A stretch of 64,000 nt of DNA from Siphonodentalium dalli. Lineage: Eukaryota; Mollusca; Scaphopoda; Gadilida; Siphonodentaliidae. The notes under the pieces are model-generated. The model saw only the letters and a program-made list of their open reading frames with translations, had not been told where the DNA came from and searched no databases. Every line of letters starts with the position of its first letter. Within the stretch, counting starts at the first letter, position 1. Shown here piece after piece: positions 23,771 through 36,699 of this stretch. Position numbers and translations under genes: made by a program. The stretch lies in NCBI GenBank assembly GCA_032622095.1, contig CP136064.1, positions 130,373,605 to 130,437,604 of the forward strand. The letters run 5' to 3'.

Positions 23771-25080
23771 GTGGCCCTCACGGTGGCCTTTAACGAAGAA
23801 AACCGCGAATTTTGATATTTGTTTGGGTTCTCTCCTGATCGAGTCGGTTCTCTCCCCATTTAATCGGTTTATACGGGTAATACTATGGCTAATATTTGGC
23901 AGGATAATGGTTCAAACTGACCATGTCGTGAAATTAACCAAAGATAAACACAACACAATATGCATTAAGTTGATATTTGCACCAATTGTCATCAATTTCT
24001 ATTAATTACACTGCATTCCTATGCTTATTCAATAACCTGTGTTACGCCTTTAAACATTCACCAAGTCGCCAGCTAATTTGAAAAATAACGCGTTTGGCAG
24101 TCTCAACATTGCCATGAGTCAATAGCCGATTAACTAAAGTGCAATTTCATAGCGCTAGACTTCGGAAAGCGTGATCGTAGACGGGATATATAGAGTTATC
24201 TGTCTTGTAATTTATGTTGTCTATTTTCGTAGGCGCATTTTAATCAGCAAAAAGCCAAAAAATAAGACGTTAAATGTTCGTTGACACCCATACATTGTTC
24301 TAATTACGCAATTTAAGAAGTTTATGTTGGGCATCCGCTTGCTGGATGCTGATTATATAGGTTAGGTGCTAGAATTCGTTATTTATTCATCGCACGTGTT
24401 CTGCTGTTCAGGATAATCTGACCGGCAATCACTCAGGGTTTGTTCTAACTTCTAAGCCTCTAGACAGTGAAGCCATGCCACTCAGATTCCTGTTAAGAGA
24501 TACCTGATTGCAACCAATCACGCAATTAATTGTATCCACTCGCCTGTAAGGGGGAATAATTGTTTTATATTAGTAAAGGCTACCGGTACCTTTTGTAATA
24601 TTAAATAAAATGAAAACTGGATGAAGTGAAAGCAAAAATTATTTGGTCAACCGCCTTTGACTTACGATAGCAGTCGCCCGGAACACGTAAGGTCATCCCC
24701 GGGGCAACTGGTCTTGGGCATGAGTAGTCACGCATCCTCTGGGATATTCCGGAATGTAAATACGGGTACCAATACTAAACCTTTAAAAGTAACTCAATCA
24801 GCCAATGGAAGTTTTACAAAATCATGTGACTATTGGTCAAAAGAGTACAAGTGAAGTCGGGCGCATGTGAAGTCGATCCAATATGAAGATGGCCCAATAC
24901 GAAGACGACCCGACGCGAAGTCGGCCTGAGAGAAGTCGGCCCGATGATTAGATAGGAATTGAATATTGTTAATATTGTTTTAAATGAGCGCGTCGGACAA
25001 TTACACTTTAAACGAACACATTATTATTAAAATGTGTGTATGTACATAAGGAGGGACTTTCCTCAGTCATTGTTGTAAAA
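23771..25080. other. Unassigned DNA
   Basis: A stretch around 24850-24950 repeats GAAGTCG/GAAGACG words (GTGAAGTCGG, GTGAAGTCGA, CGAAGACGACC, CGAAGTCGGCC). No gene, RNA or named repeat was seen. Confidence 0.4.
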
Positions 25081-25089
25081 TCGAACTGA

Positions 25090-25215
25090 GGGAACAATTT
25101 CATATTTCCAACATGCAATCTAGTGTAAGGTATGAAATTTGTTACTGTTGAAAAATTTGACCAAAGTTGGGGGTAGACACAAATTAAGCACCCCTCCCTA
25201 TCCAAGCCCCGGGCC
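25090..25215. repeat. Fragment of the TTCCAACC family
   Basis: GTTGAAAAATTTGACCAAAG followed by TTGGGGGTAGAC matches the end of the 25905-26565 copy. It is short and isolated. Confidence 0.5.
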
Positions 25216-25904
25216 CCTCCCCACCACCCATATCGTTCGGCTACGCCATAACATATCAATGATTCAGTTGAACGTGATTTCATAAGATATGTTCATGTCT
25301 GGGCGACAAACGTGCGTAAATGTCCCTTAGGCGGGACTTTCGAGGAAAAAATATCTAGGTGCTGGCATCGAAACATTGTCCCACCTGGATCTTTCAATCA
25401 AGGCCCTGTATTAATTAAATTAATAACATTTCATAATCTCCTGAGAGTATATTTCTATTACCATTGGTTATTTATATAGGCAGGCATGATTATGATATTA
25501 TACCCCTCGGGACTTTCAATATTTGGTTCTGCCAATTACAATCACTTACTATTATTATTAGGTATTTATTGTATTATTTTATTTCTTAATATATATGTTG
25601 TATTATGTAAATGGCATAAGCTACAGTCATTATCTGGTTTAAAATTTTACACAAGACAATATTCGGACCAAAGTGCAGAAATCGTTCAAATAAATCTGAT
25701 GTATAGAACCGTCACAGCCATGATTGGGTTTAAATAGAACCGTAACACGCACACGTGTTGATTGCGAGGATACTGTCCCAAATTATCAACCGCTAACGGG
25801 ATATTTTCTCAGCTATTTTACAGAAGAATAACACTGGTATATTTACACTCAGTGTTCGTGTTCGTGTTCACGGCTACGGGTAAGAGACCAGGACATTGTG
25901 TCCG
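25216..25904. other. Unassigned DNA
   Basis: An 83-codon ORF at 25486-25737 is hydrophobic at its start but has no recognisable domain or splice context. Nothing else can be supported. Confidence 0.35.
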
Positions 25905-26565
25905 TCCATGTTTTATCAGCCCGGTGTGAGAACATTTGGAAAACATTACAAGAAATAGACTGGCCTCAACTGAAGCTTCAAACCTCATACTCCCTCTTAG
26001 GTTGGAAAATTCTCCAACTGATGACCATTTCAGTCCACAAGTTTGACCGAATGTACTAAACTATTGTTTTGTTAAACTAATTAGCAGTTTTGTATTGGTC
26101 ACGGGGGAGGGACAGTGACACACCGGGCCGACCATGGTTCGGCCCGGTGTTCGAAAATTTTGAAATCTGAACAAGAAAATCGCAAAATCCTAGCATCTAG
26201 ACTAGCCTCAAGTCTTCTTAGAGTTGGAAATTTCAAACCTGACACCCCCCCCCACACTTAGGTTGGAAAATTTCCAAATGATGACAATTCCAATGACAAT
26301 GTTGACCAAATGTATGACAATATTGTTTTCTTAAATTTAGTAGCAGTTTTGACTAGCCACGGGGGAGGACCAGGACACAAGCTTTCCAAATGTTGGAAAT
26401 TTCCAACCTGTCACCCCCCTAAGGTTGGAAAATTTCCAACTGATGACCATTCCAACTGATGTTTTGGCAGGTATGAAAATTCCAACTGTTGAAAATTTTG
26501 ACCAAAGTTGGGGGGGGATGAGACACCCCCACACCCCCCTCTAGCCACATCCCTGACGCCACCAA
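25905..26565. repeat. TTCCAACC repeat with CCGGGCCGACC hairpin, second full copy
   Basis: Collinear with 6190-6930. It has the palindrome CACCGGGCCGACCATGGTTC then GGCCCGGTGT at 26123-26151, the TCTAGACTAGCCTCAAG block, C-runs, paired TTGGAAATTTCCAACCTG and GGTTGGAAAATTTCCAACTG, and the terminal TCTAGCCACATCCCTGA, which the first copy also has near 6912. This fixes the shared right boundary. Confidence 0.8.
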
Positions 26566-26739
26566 AAACAAAGGAATTGCGTTTACGTGGCTTGATTTTC
26601 AGTGATAATTTATGCGTTAACTCGCTAATTCCGAGTTAATTGTGATGTAGAGTTCAGGTTTCGATAATACGGCACTTCTGCAGCCTCTATTCATTCAGGA
26701 AAGTATAATACATTCAAGATATATATAACTATGCGTGAT

Positions 26740-27162
26740 TTTGTCCCGAAAATTATTATTTTTAATCATAAGGAACCGTAACAAATCAGTCAAGAACCAC
26801 CAAAATACCGGCGATAGAACGACTTCGGATGTAACAGTATTAATGTTCATACACAGTGGTATAGTCATTGGTGAGTTGTACATGTGTTCCTTTTGGTGGC
26901 TATCCCACTAACTCAAGTATATGCTAATCGACTGGGAGGTAATGTAAAAGAGTTCTCCATATAGTGGTGGCCTTTTACATGCACAATGGAGGATACGGTT
27001 TTCTTGACATTAATTTATTATTTACTGTCTGAATTTAGTTAATCAGTCTTGATGCCAATGGCCCACAATTTGATGATATTAAGCAGACTTTCACTAATCT
27101 CCTTGTTTGACTTTCTAAAAGGCCGTCTGGTCCACCATCCAGTGCATTACTCTGGCTTTTTT
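26740..27162 (+). repeat. Third copy of the 21333/23190 element, split by a LINE
   Basis: 26760-26880 is the inverted CCGGCGATAGAACGACTTCG block. 26915-27162 matches 21605-21805 (ACTGGGAGGTAATGT ... TTGATGCCAATGGCCCA ... GTGCATTACTCTGGC) and then stops where a LINE begins. The host sequence resumes at about 28441 with AGTGTGCTAGGTGTGG, matching 21834. Confidence 0.7.
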
Positions 27163-27541
27163 TTTTAAACATACTTTATTCCAACACAAAGACAATACAT
27201 ACAGATACATAAACATAACAAATTAATAGTATAGTTGACATAAAATTGATGGTGTATGTTATCGGAGATTTGCAGGCATGTTATATCGGTTGGAAACGGA
27301 GACGACAGTAAGCTATAAGCTTTTTTGGGTCGTTCCGCCCACTTAGAAAGATGATACCCAATATTCTTTAAATGGTAATATGTATACAAGATATTGGTAC
27401 CATGCTGTCCCACGAATACCTCATTCAGACAGCATGGGACCAATATCTTGTATCTGGTCGTTGCTATTTGATTGGGTATTTAGTGGCTGATTGATTATAT
27501 GAAGAGTATATGATGTGTTGTAATGAGGAGAGGAATAGCGA

Positions 27542-27614
<73 letters not shown>

Positions 27615-27634
27615 CGAGAGAGAGAAAGAAAGAG

Positions 27635-27669
<35 letters not shown>

Positions 27670-28440
27670 GTATGGAAATTGTATGATAGGTAGATGTGAC
27701 ATCAGGAGGTGTGAAGGGTATATGATGTGTTGTAAGGAGGAGAGGAATAGCGAGTGACATCTCCATTTAGGAATAGGTTTGTTGTAATGTTAACAAAATC
27801 AGGTATATTCTCTAAAAGAATTTGACGAGCTAATATAAAATGTGGGCATTGGAATATGAAGTGTTCGCTATCCTCGATCTGACCACACATACAGAGGTTT
27901 GTGTCGGATATATGGTTTTCCAGTTTGTGGGCATTTAAATCACTGCACGCATTTAGCTCTTAATCGTGCATGTTGAATCTGGGCACTTCGCGTGTAACAG
28001 AAGGAGAACCAAGGTTTTTTCAGGATTATATTTGAGTTTATCAATTGCTTAAATTCATGTGGATCTTCTGTATTTTGCAAGTTTGGATTAAGTGTGTTCC
28101 AGTTTCTTGCCGTTGCTAGGACAAATGATTTGCGATGAGACTCCCTGTTATATTTCGGTAAACGGAATTCATTTGGATTTCGGGTTTCTTTGTCCGAGGC
28201 TTCAAATACTCGGGGAGGGACGATATTATTTAGATATTGTGGCACGGTTCGATCCTTTAATCATTTTGTGGAACAGAAATAGCTTGGCTTTGTCGCGTCG
28301 CGTTTTCAGTTATTCCCAGCCGATTTCTTCCAATAATTTATCATTACCAACAGATCTAGTCAGTCCAGTGACTATACGAGCTGCTTCTAGTTGAATGCGT
28401 TCTAATCTATCTGAATCTCTGGCTTTTGCTCCCTCATGCG
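27163..28440 (-). mobile_element. 5'-truncated LINE (CR1/Jockey-like), 3' half only
   Basis: On the minus strand, 28430-28246 reads DRLERIQLEAARIVTGLTRS, the post-RT 'thumb' region. 28245-27944 continues through RLPKYNRESHRKSFVLATAR and NWNTLNPNLQN to LRAKC. After a one-base frameshift near 27940, the C-terminal zinc-finger-like motif follows: C-x-C-G (CMCGQIEDSEHF) with H and C (FQCPHF). The same C-terminal layout is in the LINE at 46327. The element ends at 27163 with AATAAAGTATGTTTAAA plus an A-run (minus strand). RT, endonuclease and ORF1 are absent. It sits inside the repeat that breaks at 27162 and resumes at 28441. Confidence 0.85.
27517..27755. repeat. (GA)n and (TA)n microsatellites inside a short duplication
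   Basis: A (AG)n tract of more than 60 bp runs from about 27546, is interrupted near 27610-27635, and passes into (AT)n at about 27639-27667. It is flanked by two direct copies of TATGATGTGTTGTAA..GGAG, then AGGAATAGCGAG (27517 and 27722), within the 3' UTR of the truncated LINE. The Ser/Leu-rich ORFs here are translations of the microsatellite. Confidence 0.9.
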
Positions 28441-31400
28441 AGTGTGCTAGGTGTGGTGTATCCTACACAGATAGACGTGTTACCTGCTATTTGAACCCCT
28501 CTGCACGGCGGCCATTTTGGACCTGGTGTGGGGTGAATATTCAGATTGGCTTAGGGGGTCACCATAAAATACAATTTGTTTGACCTAAATCGGTCAAGGG
28601 GTCGTGAAATGGCATAGTAAAATATAAAATCTTTCGAATCAGGAACAAGTAATGGAAGTCAACTTCGTATTAATATAGCATAATTGATATACCATTTGTA
28701 GTTTATAATTTGTCGTTAAAGCAGGTTAAAGAGCAAATTGTCGTTGCATGTAGCTTATTTTGTGACTTCTCAGTGGCAAATTCACGAACAAAAACGTTAT
28801 TTTAAATTTTTTATAAAATTATTTTGCTGTCTATAGTCCTGTGTGTTCATACATTTGTGTAATGTATTATCAATTTGCTGCACAATAAAATCACCACATC
28901 AAAATGTCTGCCAATGGACATAATGGCATCTATAGACATCCCACCACCCATGCGTCAGATTTGTTGATGTATGCCCCCTTATACTTGATCACAAAACTGT
29001 CTTGCGTGGCCTTTACTGTTCACAAAAATAAGAGAATAAGCAGTACACGCTTCAAATGATGCGAAATGTTATGTTCTATCATAAAAGTCTATTCTTCAAA
29101 ATTACGCAAGGGGTGGGGGGGGGGGGGCGCTCCACGTGTTGACTCAGGGTCTACATCCTTAGTCATATTAAGTTATGTAGATCTCCTCGGAAATATCAGA
29201 GAAGGGGGTGCATAAACGTTTGAGGTGTTTAGTATACAAAATTGCCATTTGGCTTTTTTGGTCGTTGACTTTTTCAGAAATAAGAGAATTAGATATTGAC
29301 AAAATCATTGGACCAAACTTAAAGTGTATATTTTGTTAACACATATAGTTTTACCTCTATCTTAATTTGCAGTTAGTTATTAGACTAATGAGCTATCCCA
29401 ACGTCGGATACTGCAAAATTGGATATCGAACATACCGAAGTCACTTGAACACTTCTCACAGTCATAGTTATATGAGGACGGGATTCATAGTACATGAGCT
29501 AGCAAAATATATATTCATATCTCATTCGCTATCTTTTTGGTTGAGTTGTTTATGGGTGAAGAAAACGATCCTTACACTCTTCGATGTAAGACACTTTGCC
29601 GCCATTTTCAAACATATATACTAAATTGACATTGCCCGTTTGTCAATCTGTTCGTCTATATATATCCGTCATTCCGGTTTCGGATCTGAATGAAATTTGG
29701 TTTGGGAGTTTGCCATCAGGAATACTTTCAAATTGGGCTCAATGATGTTGTTGACGTTTTACGTTCTAGATAGATGTTATCATGCTTGTTTATTATGAAA
29801 TATTTTTTGTTTATCCGCACATATATCTCAACCATGGTTTATCGGACTGAATCCGTGGTGCAAGCTCTTTAAATCTTATACGTACGTCGTGGTTCCAACA
29901 AGCGTTCAAATGTGGGGAATAGTATATGATATAAATTTAGATTTTATTAAAATGTGTTGTTGTAACTGGAGGGCTGGAACCCCGAATATACATTCAATCA
30001 AACAAACAAAATAATGTATGAAATTGGTCTTCCTCATGCGGATTAATTTCTGGGATAAATGGGGTTGGTTCGCAGTTGGGTAGGAAGTTCTAGAAATATC
30101 AGAATGTCCAATGACCTGGCTATTATTCCGGACGAGCCTTCGTTCCCATTAACTGTACTCGCAAGTTTTTGAAACCTCATCATATTTCGCAACAGCGAAA
30201 CAAGACACATGCTCACTGCATAATACACAACACCGAACATAAAGAAATCCAAATTCCCTTTGACATTATATACATGCATCTATGTCGTAAACCCATGCCA
30301 ATACCAAAAGCCGAGTGGTATATTCTTTCTCGCAAATACGTGTGGCGATATTTACCTTTTGTTATACAGTTCGCACAGCGAAACTTCATTAAGACAATAG
30401 CACATATCTTAAATTACACAAATGGGGAAGTGGGACACCATTAACCTGCGTGGTCAGGTTGTCCCCGGTAACCTTTGCCTTCTCTGGGTGCAATGCTGCT
30501 AAACTGTGCCCATGGATAGAAGGAAATTATTGTACACTCCTGGCTGGTATTCACCAACTGAGTTTATTTTATAAACCAGGTAGTTTATTTGATTGAATGC
30601 TAGCGCTTATGCCACACCCATTCACTGTGGCCGCCTGTCGACAATTACTATCGTATACTTGGACCCCGTTTACACGCGCGCGATGAATTTATTATGACCA
30701 AGATTTCATGTAAATGCATTAATCGTTCAAACATTAATGTGGAACTAAACTCGGAATGTGCAAGTTCTCCCGTCGATATAAACATGTATGTATTACAATG
30801 GACAGATAAATGAATCGCAATTACCATGGACCAATTGTGGCGCCACGCCTATAAGTTCATATACGCTATATGTATAGTTGTAGACATGAGTTTTGCCGAT
30901 ATACAGTTATCCCCCGTTGTCTCGCCACATGATCAGAGAGTCGGGGGGGGGGTATTATATACATATATGGAAAAAACTAAATTACAGCAATGATAATTGA
31001 TTGCGGTAATATCTGCCTATTTGTTCTGCCAGTTTTGTTCTTTAACATTTCATATTTTAGTTAATTAAAATTATATCACTATGATTATTCCAACATTGTT
31101 AGTATATTCATTGTTGGTAAGGTCGTGGTTCATGCTTTCGACATTCTAATTTTAAACTTTTCATAAGGATAAAACACACATGAGCTAGCCACCATAAAAC
31201 TGCATATACCCATTCCATAAGAGACACTAGTTGTTAAACATATTCCTTCAAAACACGCTCCATCTATTTTTCTTGATTAGACAGGGGTTATCAAACTTAA
31301 CTTCCATTGAAGAGACCCAAGTTACTGGAAATGTCATCTGCACCGCCTTGTGGCAGAATTGTCTAAACTAACTCGTGCAAACTTCCTACATTAAGGGCGC

Positions 31401-31612
31401 GTACACATGGCGGGCAAGAAAATATCAGGTATGCCCCATGTGACTTACTTGACCAATGAAATAAATAAGACCGGAAAATATTCGACAAAGGCAGCGCGCT
31501 GATATTTTATCGCCAGTTGGTGATATGTGTTCACATTGATTGGTGGCCATCGGTGTCCGTTAACTAATCACAATAAGGGACACGCTAGTAACCGTTCACG
31601 CACTCGAGTTAT
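28441..31612. other. Unassigned DNA
   Basis: Includes a GCGGCCATTTTGGACCTGG foldback-type word at 28510, a G-run near 29108-29127 and a segment at 31374-31505 (GGGCGCGTACACATGG, GCAAGAAAATATCAGGT) that recurs inverted at 38535-38625 on the other side of foldback B. Overlapping ORFs at 30043-30444 on opposite strands show no domain I can identify. Confidence 0.45.
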
Positions 31613-33878
31613 TAGTCCAGGAGATATTGGTCGACCTCTGCACCCCCCAGGACTTAACTTCACCCCACTAATTTTCTTCCTTAAGGTCTCCTCTAATTTC
31701 TTTCACTTGTTAACAAGAAAAATAAGTGGCCGCAGAGACTCCAGACAAGATGGCGTCCATCATGGCGGCCATTTTTTTTAAATGCACCATGTCTCTTTGA
31801 TCGCCATTATAGTAAAGATGATAGCACATGCGGTCTTGTTTTCCGCTCGATTCGTTATGCTAATATACAACTCTTACAAATTAGCCAAAATTCCGATCCC
31901 AGGATCCAATATGGCGGCCAAGATGGCCGCCGAAATGTGAAAATATGCTATTTTTCTGACATGTTACCACCTTTCGTTTGTCTCTGTGGGAAAATGTTAG
32001 AATTATTGCGTCATATTATACATTTATCATATAGAGGAGTCATTGGCGAACACATGGGGACCATAATATGCATTCATTGCGGGATATTTTTGTCCGATAT
32101 CACGTTTTCCCAAATGCCGGTATCATAGGTCAAAGCCTAATCTCCGTTAATAACGCGATGTTATGTTTCGAATCAATAATGTTATTGCTATTACAACAAC
32201 ACCCATGCATATATATTTGCAGGAGATACTCGAGCTAGGATTCCTCTTATACCTGAGTTGAGGAATATTTACCCAAATCCAAGATGGCGGCCAAAATGGC
32301 CACCAGAAATAAAAAATCGCCGAAAATCGCTGATTTTAACATCAGTGAGCATTATTGTCATGACAACTCCACACCTGCTTACAATTGTAAGTTGGGAACA
32401 CTTAGGCGAAGAACTTTCCTTGTACCATATCCAAATAAAAGTCCCCCAAATCCAAAATGGCGCCCACAATGGCGGACAGATTTTGAAAAATCACCGAAAT
32501 TATCTCATATTCACATCATTGGGCATTATTGTCGAGACAACTCCACCCATGCTTACAATTGAGTTGGAAATACTGAGGTGAAGTAATTACATTACATCTC
32601 ATGCAAGAAATTGTTTTCCAAATCGAAGATGGCGGCCAAAATGGCGACCGAAATTTGAAAAAAAGTCTACATTACTTTACTTTCTTACGATGGGCGTTAT
32701 TGTTCCGCGATTTCTATCCAACATTACATGTTGATATGGAATAGTGACATGAAGTATTCATTAGGGTTTGGCAATTGATACTCACAGCCAAGATCGCTGC
32801 TAAATTGGCGGCTAGAAATTGAAAAGAAATCGATATTTTCACATATTAATTTCAACTTTTTGTCATAATATCGGTATGTATGGACGAAACTGTACATAAA
32901 CCATCTACTAGTTCAACTTAAAGGTATCAAAACGCATAACATAGCTCGTATCCTTCTGGGAAGATGAAACACCACAATTAATATCGCGATGTGGCATTTC
33001 GAAATCCAGTCTCCACTTAGCGCCAATAATGGCCGTAAGCGTAGGTGCGCCGAATAGTTATATCAGAACAATTACCTGATAACAGATTCTGATATGCCAC
33101 GTCACGTCCATAATTATCTGGACCAGCTTCCATTTCTTTGTCTGATAGATATAGGTAGCTCACACCGACAAAGTATTCACCACTTCCTGGGAGTAGGGTC
33201 CCTCTAATCATAACGTTTCAAACAATTCATTTTCCGGTGTCTAGCTTACAGAAGGTCATATCTATGTATGTGTCTCATACCCCATGGGATAACGACATGT
33301 ATACCTGGCGAACCAGTTAGCTAGTCAGTTCTCAATAGATGGTTCGTAAACTCACAAACTCAGCGAACGCATTGGCATATGTGGACAACTTCGACAGTGT
33401 TTCGAAGGTTGCTAGCTGTCTCATTCCATTGGACAGATGTCTATCTGCTAAGGAGAAGGCCCTAGTGTACAGACTACCCACACTTCTTAACCATTATCCG
33501 ACGCAAACTGTGTGACGCCCCGCAGTTGTCTCGTCGAATATCTCCCAACAGAGAAGAACAATCCTAGCGGTGCTAGTTTGTGGACATGCGCCATGATAGT
33601 GGGAATGAAATGGGCCACTGTATACACCACCCCTACACCTGGTGCATGCGAATGTCATGCGTGTCGATTTTATTTGGTGTGGTAAGATTGTATTTCCACA
33701 TCCGTTTCGAAGCCTTTCTGATTCAACTACGTACACTTTTGTCTGGATAACAATATGCTAGCCTACCTCAAAACAGTCGGATGGACTAAAGGATAATGTC
33801 TTTATAGCATGAATGTATGCGTGTTTTGTTAACCTCTCTCGGGGTTAGTGTCAGTATGTGGGCGGTATTATTCAAGAA

Positions 33879-34180
33879 AATGTCAGGAACTGTGGTGCAT
33901 TTATTTCACTATGTATTTAAAGAACAATTACAGTCTCGATGTCAATGGCTGTGGCCGTTGGGGAACGCGACCTTTTATGATCATATAGCTTTATATATAT
34001 AACTTTAGAATATAGTAGTTAATGTCTCATGCAGGACAATGGTCGCATTGGTGATGTTACCAAGAAATCACTTGGTGTACTAACGTTTGTTGAACTGAAT
34101 GCAAGATCTCATCAACGTAACATTCCTCTGGATGTTCTTCGCGTTGAACATTTCACCCTTTTGTTGATGGCATTTGTACT
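33879..34180. other. Central loop of foldback copy B
   Basis: The loop begins after ...GGCGGTATTATTCAAGA and ends before TTCTTGAACC. Its left junction matches the right junction of copy A (ATTCAAGAAAATG..GGTGCATT), and its right junction matches the left junction of copy A (AACGCGAAGAACATCC when reversed). The loop is therefore inverted between the copies. The plus-strand translation keeps ARSHQRNIPLDVLRVEH, a decayed coding-like segment of unknown family. Confidence 0.65.
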
Positions 34181-35651
34181 TTCTTGAACCATATCACCCA
34201 GCGTGAGTATGACATATCAACCAACTATCAAAGGTATCGCCTTTAAGACTACACCCCAGTCTTGGTGGGGCTTATACAGCAGTAGCCAATGGCATACTCC
34301 TGGTCCAGTTGTTTAAGAACGGCTTCCAAACGGATGGGAACATCCAATCTTAGCATACAAGGAAAGCAAAGCCACACATGGGATCCTGTCTGAATCTAAA
34401 ACATAACAAAATAAGGGGCGGCGCAGTCATGGTCCAATTTCATTTCCACTATCATGACACATACCCACAAACTAGCACCGTGTGTATTGTTATCATCTGC
34501 TTGGATCTGTTCGGTGAGACGATTGCTGGACGCCAACAAGCTTGTTCTTATGATCATGTTCAAGGAGTTTGGGTATATTATGCATTATGGTCTTCTACGC
34601 CTTAGCAGAAATGCATCCGTCAAATGTCGGGCTTTCAACATTCGAAGCCATATACAGAAGTTGTCCGGGTACGTCAGTGCATTGGATGAGTATGTGAATT
34701 GATGAACCATATATTGAGAAGTGGCTCTTTGGGAAGATCACCAGGTGTACACGTTGTTATCCCCATTAGGTCACCAAAGCTGACAATACGCAGATAGATA
34801 GATCCTTCTGAAAGCTAGTATACGCATCGACCGAATACCTTTATAGTGTATCGCAAAAGATGACGCATATACCCCATATGTAGCATCTGAATTATACCAT
34901 AAGCTATACCACGAATGAAGCTCGCTAAGAATTCCAAGCTTTCGAAACCAACACGTGAGCTGGACACCGGCATATGTATTGTTTGAAACATTCCGATTAA
35001 TGGCACACTCCTACAAAGAAGAGTAGTGAACTGTTGTTGCGAGTGAGATAGATTAATCTGACGAAGAGACGGAAACGAGTCTAGATAATGCTGAATGTGG
35101 CAATTCAGAATAAGCTCAGGTACTGTTATTTTGATTCTTGGAAGTCATAATATGACTATTCAGCGCACCTATATACGGTTACGGCCAGTATGAGCCCTTA
35201 GTGGAGAATGGATTTTGAAATGCCACATTGCTATTGTGGGTTTTCATCCTTCCAAAAGGCTACGACTTACATTGGAACTAATATATGGCTTATATTATGT
35301 ACCGTTTCGTTTATACAAATCAATATTATCACCAAAAGTTGAAATTAGTATGTGATAATATCGGCTTCTTTTCAATTTCTGCCCGCCAGTTGGCCACCAT
35401 ATTGACTGTGAGTATCACTTGCCAAACCCTAATGAATAATTCATACATATCAACATGTAATGGTGGGTAGAAATCGCGAAACAATAACGCCCATCCTAAG
35501 TAAGTAAAGGAATGTAGGCGTGTTTTCAAATTTCGGTCGCCATTTTGGCCGCCATCTTCGATTTGGAAAACCATTTCTTGCATGAGATGTAAGGTAATTA
35601 TTTTTCACCTCAGTATTTCCAACTCAACTGTACGCATGGATGGAGTTTTCT

Positions 35652-36699
35652 CCCACCGCCTAAACACTTTAGCACAGGCAGCCCGTGTGAGATAGCTGGG
35701 TGAGATTTCCCTGTCTCACATAACACGTGACCATCTATCTCACACCACCCACGTGACTGCTTTACCTATTTAATTAAGAGCCGGAACTAATTTAACAATC
35801 CGTCATCATGTTTTGTGTGAATAAAACAGATAAAAACAATGGAGACCAGTTACGCTTCACGTTTCAAGTAAATAAATACGGACGAATTCGTGGACGCTAA
35901 TACAAATGGAGATAAGCTTCAACTGTTAATCACGAAAAACCTCAACATAACCTCACTTGCAGACACAGAGTTGCATATATAACATGAAATATAAACGACT
36001 AATTTGCGAACATATTCCATAAAACGGAAGACCCCAAGCGAAACTGGTACCACTGGCACATTTCGTAACTGGTAAACAATAGCCGCTTCACAAATGACGA
36101 ACGAAATAATTCCACGTTCGAACAGTTGTTATTGTTGCAATAAATCGTCGAACGCGTCTAACATTTGTCTGTAATATATTCACATGTTTCCTTTTCTAAT
36201 GGTACCGATATGGTCATTTCCGACGACAAACACGATTAGTCCAGTTGTATATACTTCATATCAATACGCGCGTTTCTCGGAATTTATGCAGGTGCAACTA
36301 TGTGACGTATCCATGTGGTTTTCACAAGACCGTGTCGATTTCACTCTAACGTATTAACCCTGCGCGCACGGGTAACGCGCTTTGTTTTTACAGTATATAC
36401 CTTTGGTATATACCGAAATCATCCCAGTTAATCACGAATATCGCATCAGAATTCTCCCCAGATATACCGTTACGAAGCTACTGGAATGTGCCAAAGATTG
36501 GTATAAAAAAAAATCGGAATGAGGCTCTTGGGTTGGGAGAAAAATGATCCATCATGACCTGGGGTGTGTGATGGAAAAATCTCACCCTCGGGGCCAGATA
36601 TTTGGTCCGGACACTCGGCAAGCCTCGTGTCCGGCCCAAATATCTGGCCCCTCGGGTGAGATTTTTCCATCCCACACCCCAGGTCATGATGGATAATAT
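35652..36699. mobile_element. 1.05-kb insertion in the right arm of foldback B
   Basis: The arm reads GGATGGAGTT..TCTC before and CTCGACAATAATGCCC after, which is continuous in the left arm (32500-32550 reversed), so the intervening DNA was inserted. It starts near CCACCGCCTAAACAC. It has an inverted pair GTGTGAGATAG/CTATCTCACAC at 35683-35748 near one end and a long hairpin at 36546-36696 at the other. No terminal inverted repeats or ORF were recognised, so its class is unknown. Confidence 0.7.
36546..36696. repeat. Near-perfect hairpin with arms of about 70 bp
   Basis: Begins TCCATCATGACCTGGGGTGT and ends with its complement, centred near CGGCAAGCC. Only a few mismatches separate the arms. 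It lies at the right end of the 35652-36699 insertion. Confidence 0.9.

Noticed and set aside
27421-27766. Ser/Leu-rich ORFs
   Set aside because: They are direct translations of the (GA)n and (TA)n microsatellites.
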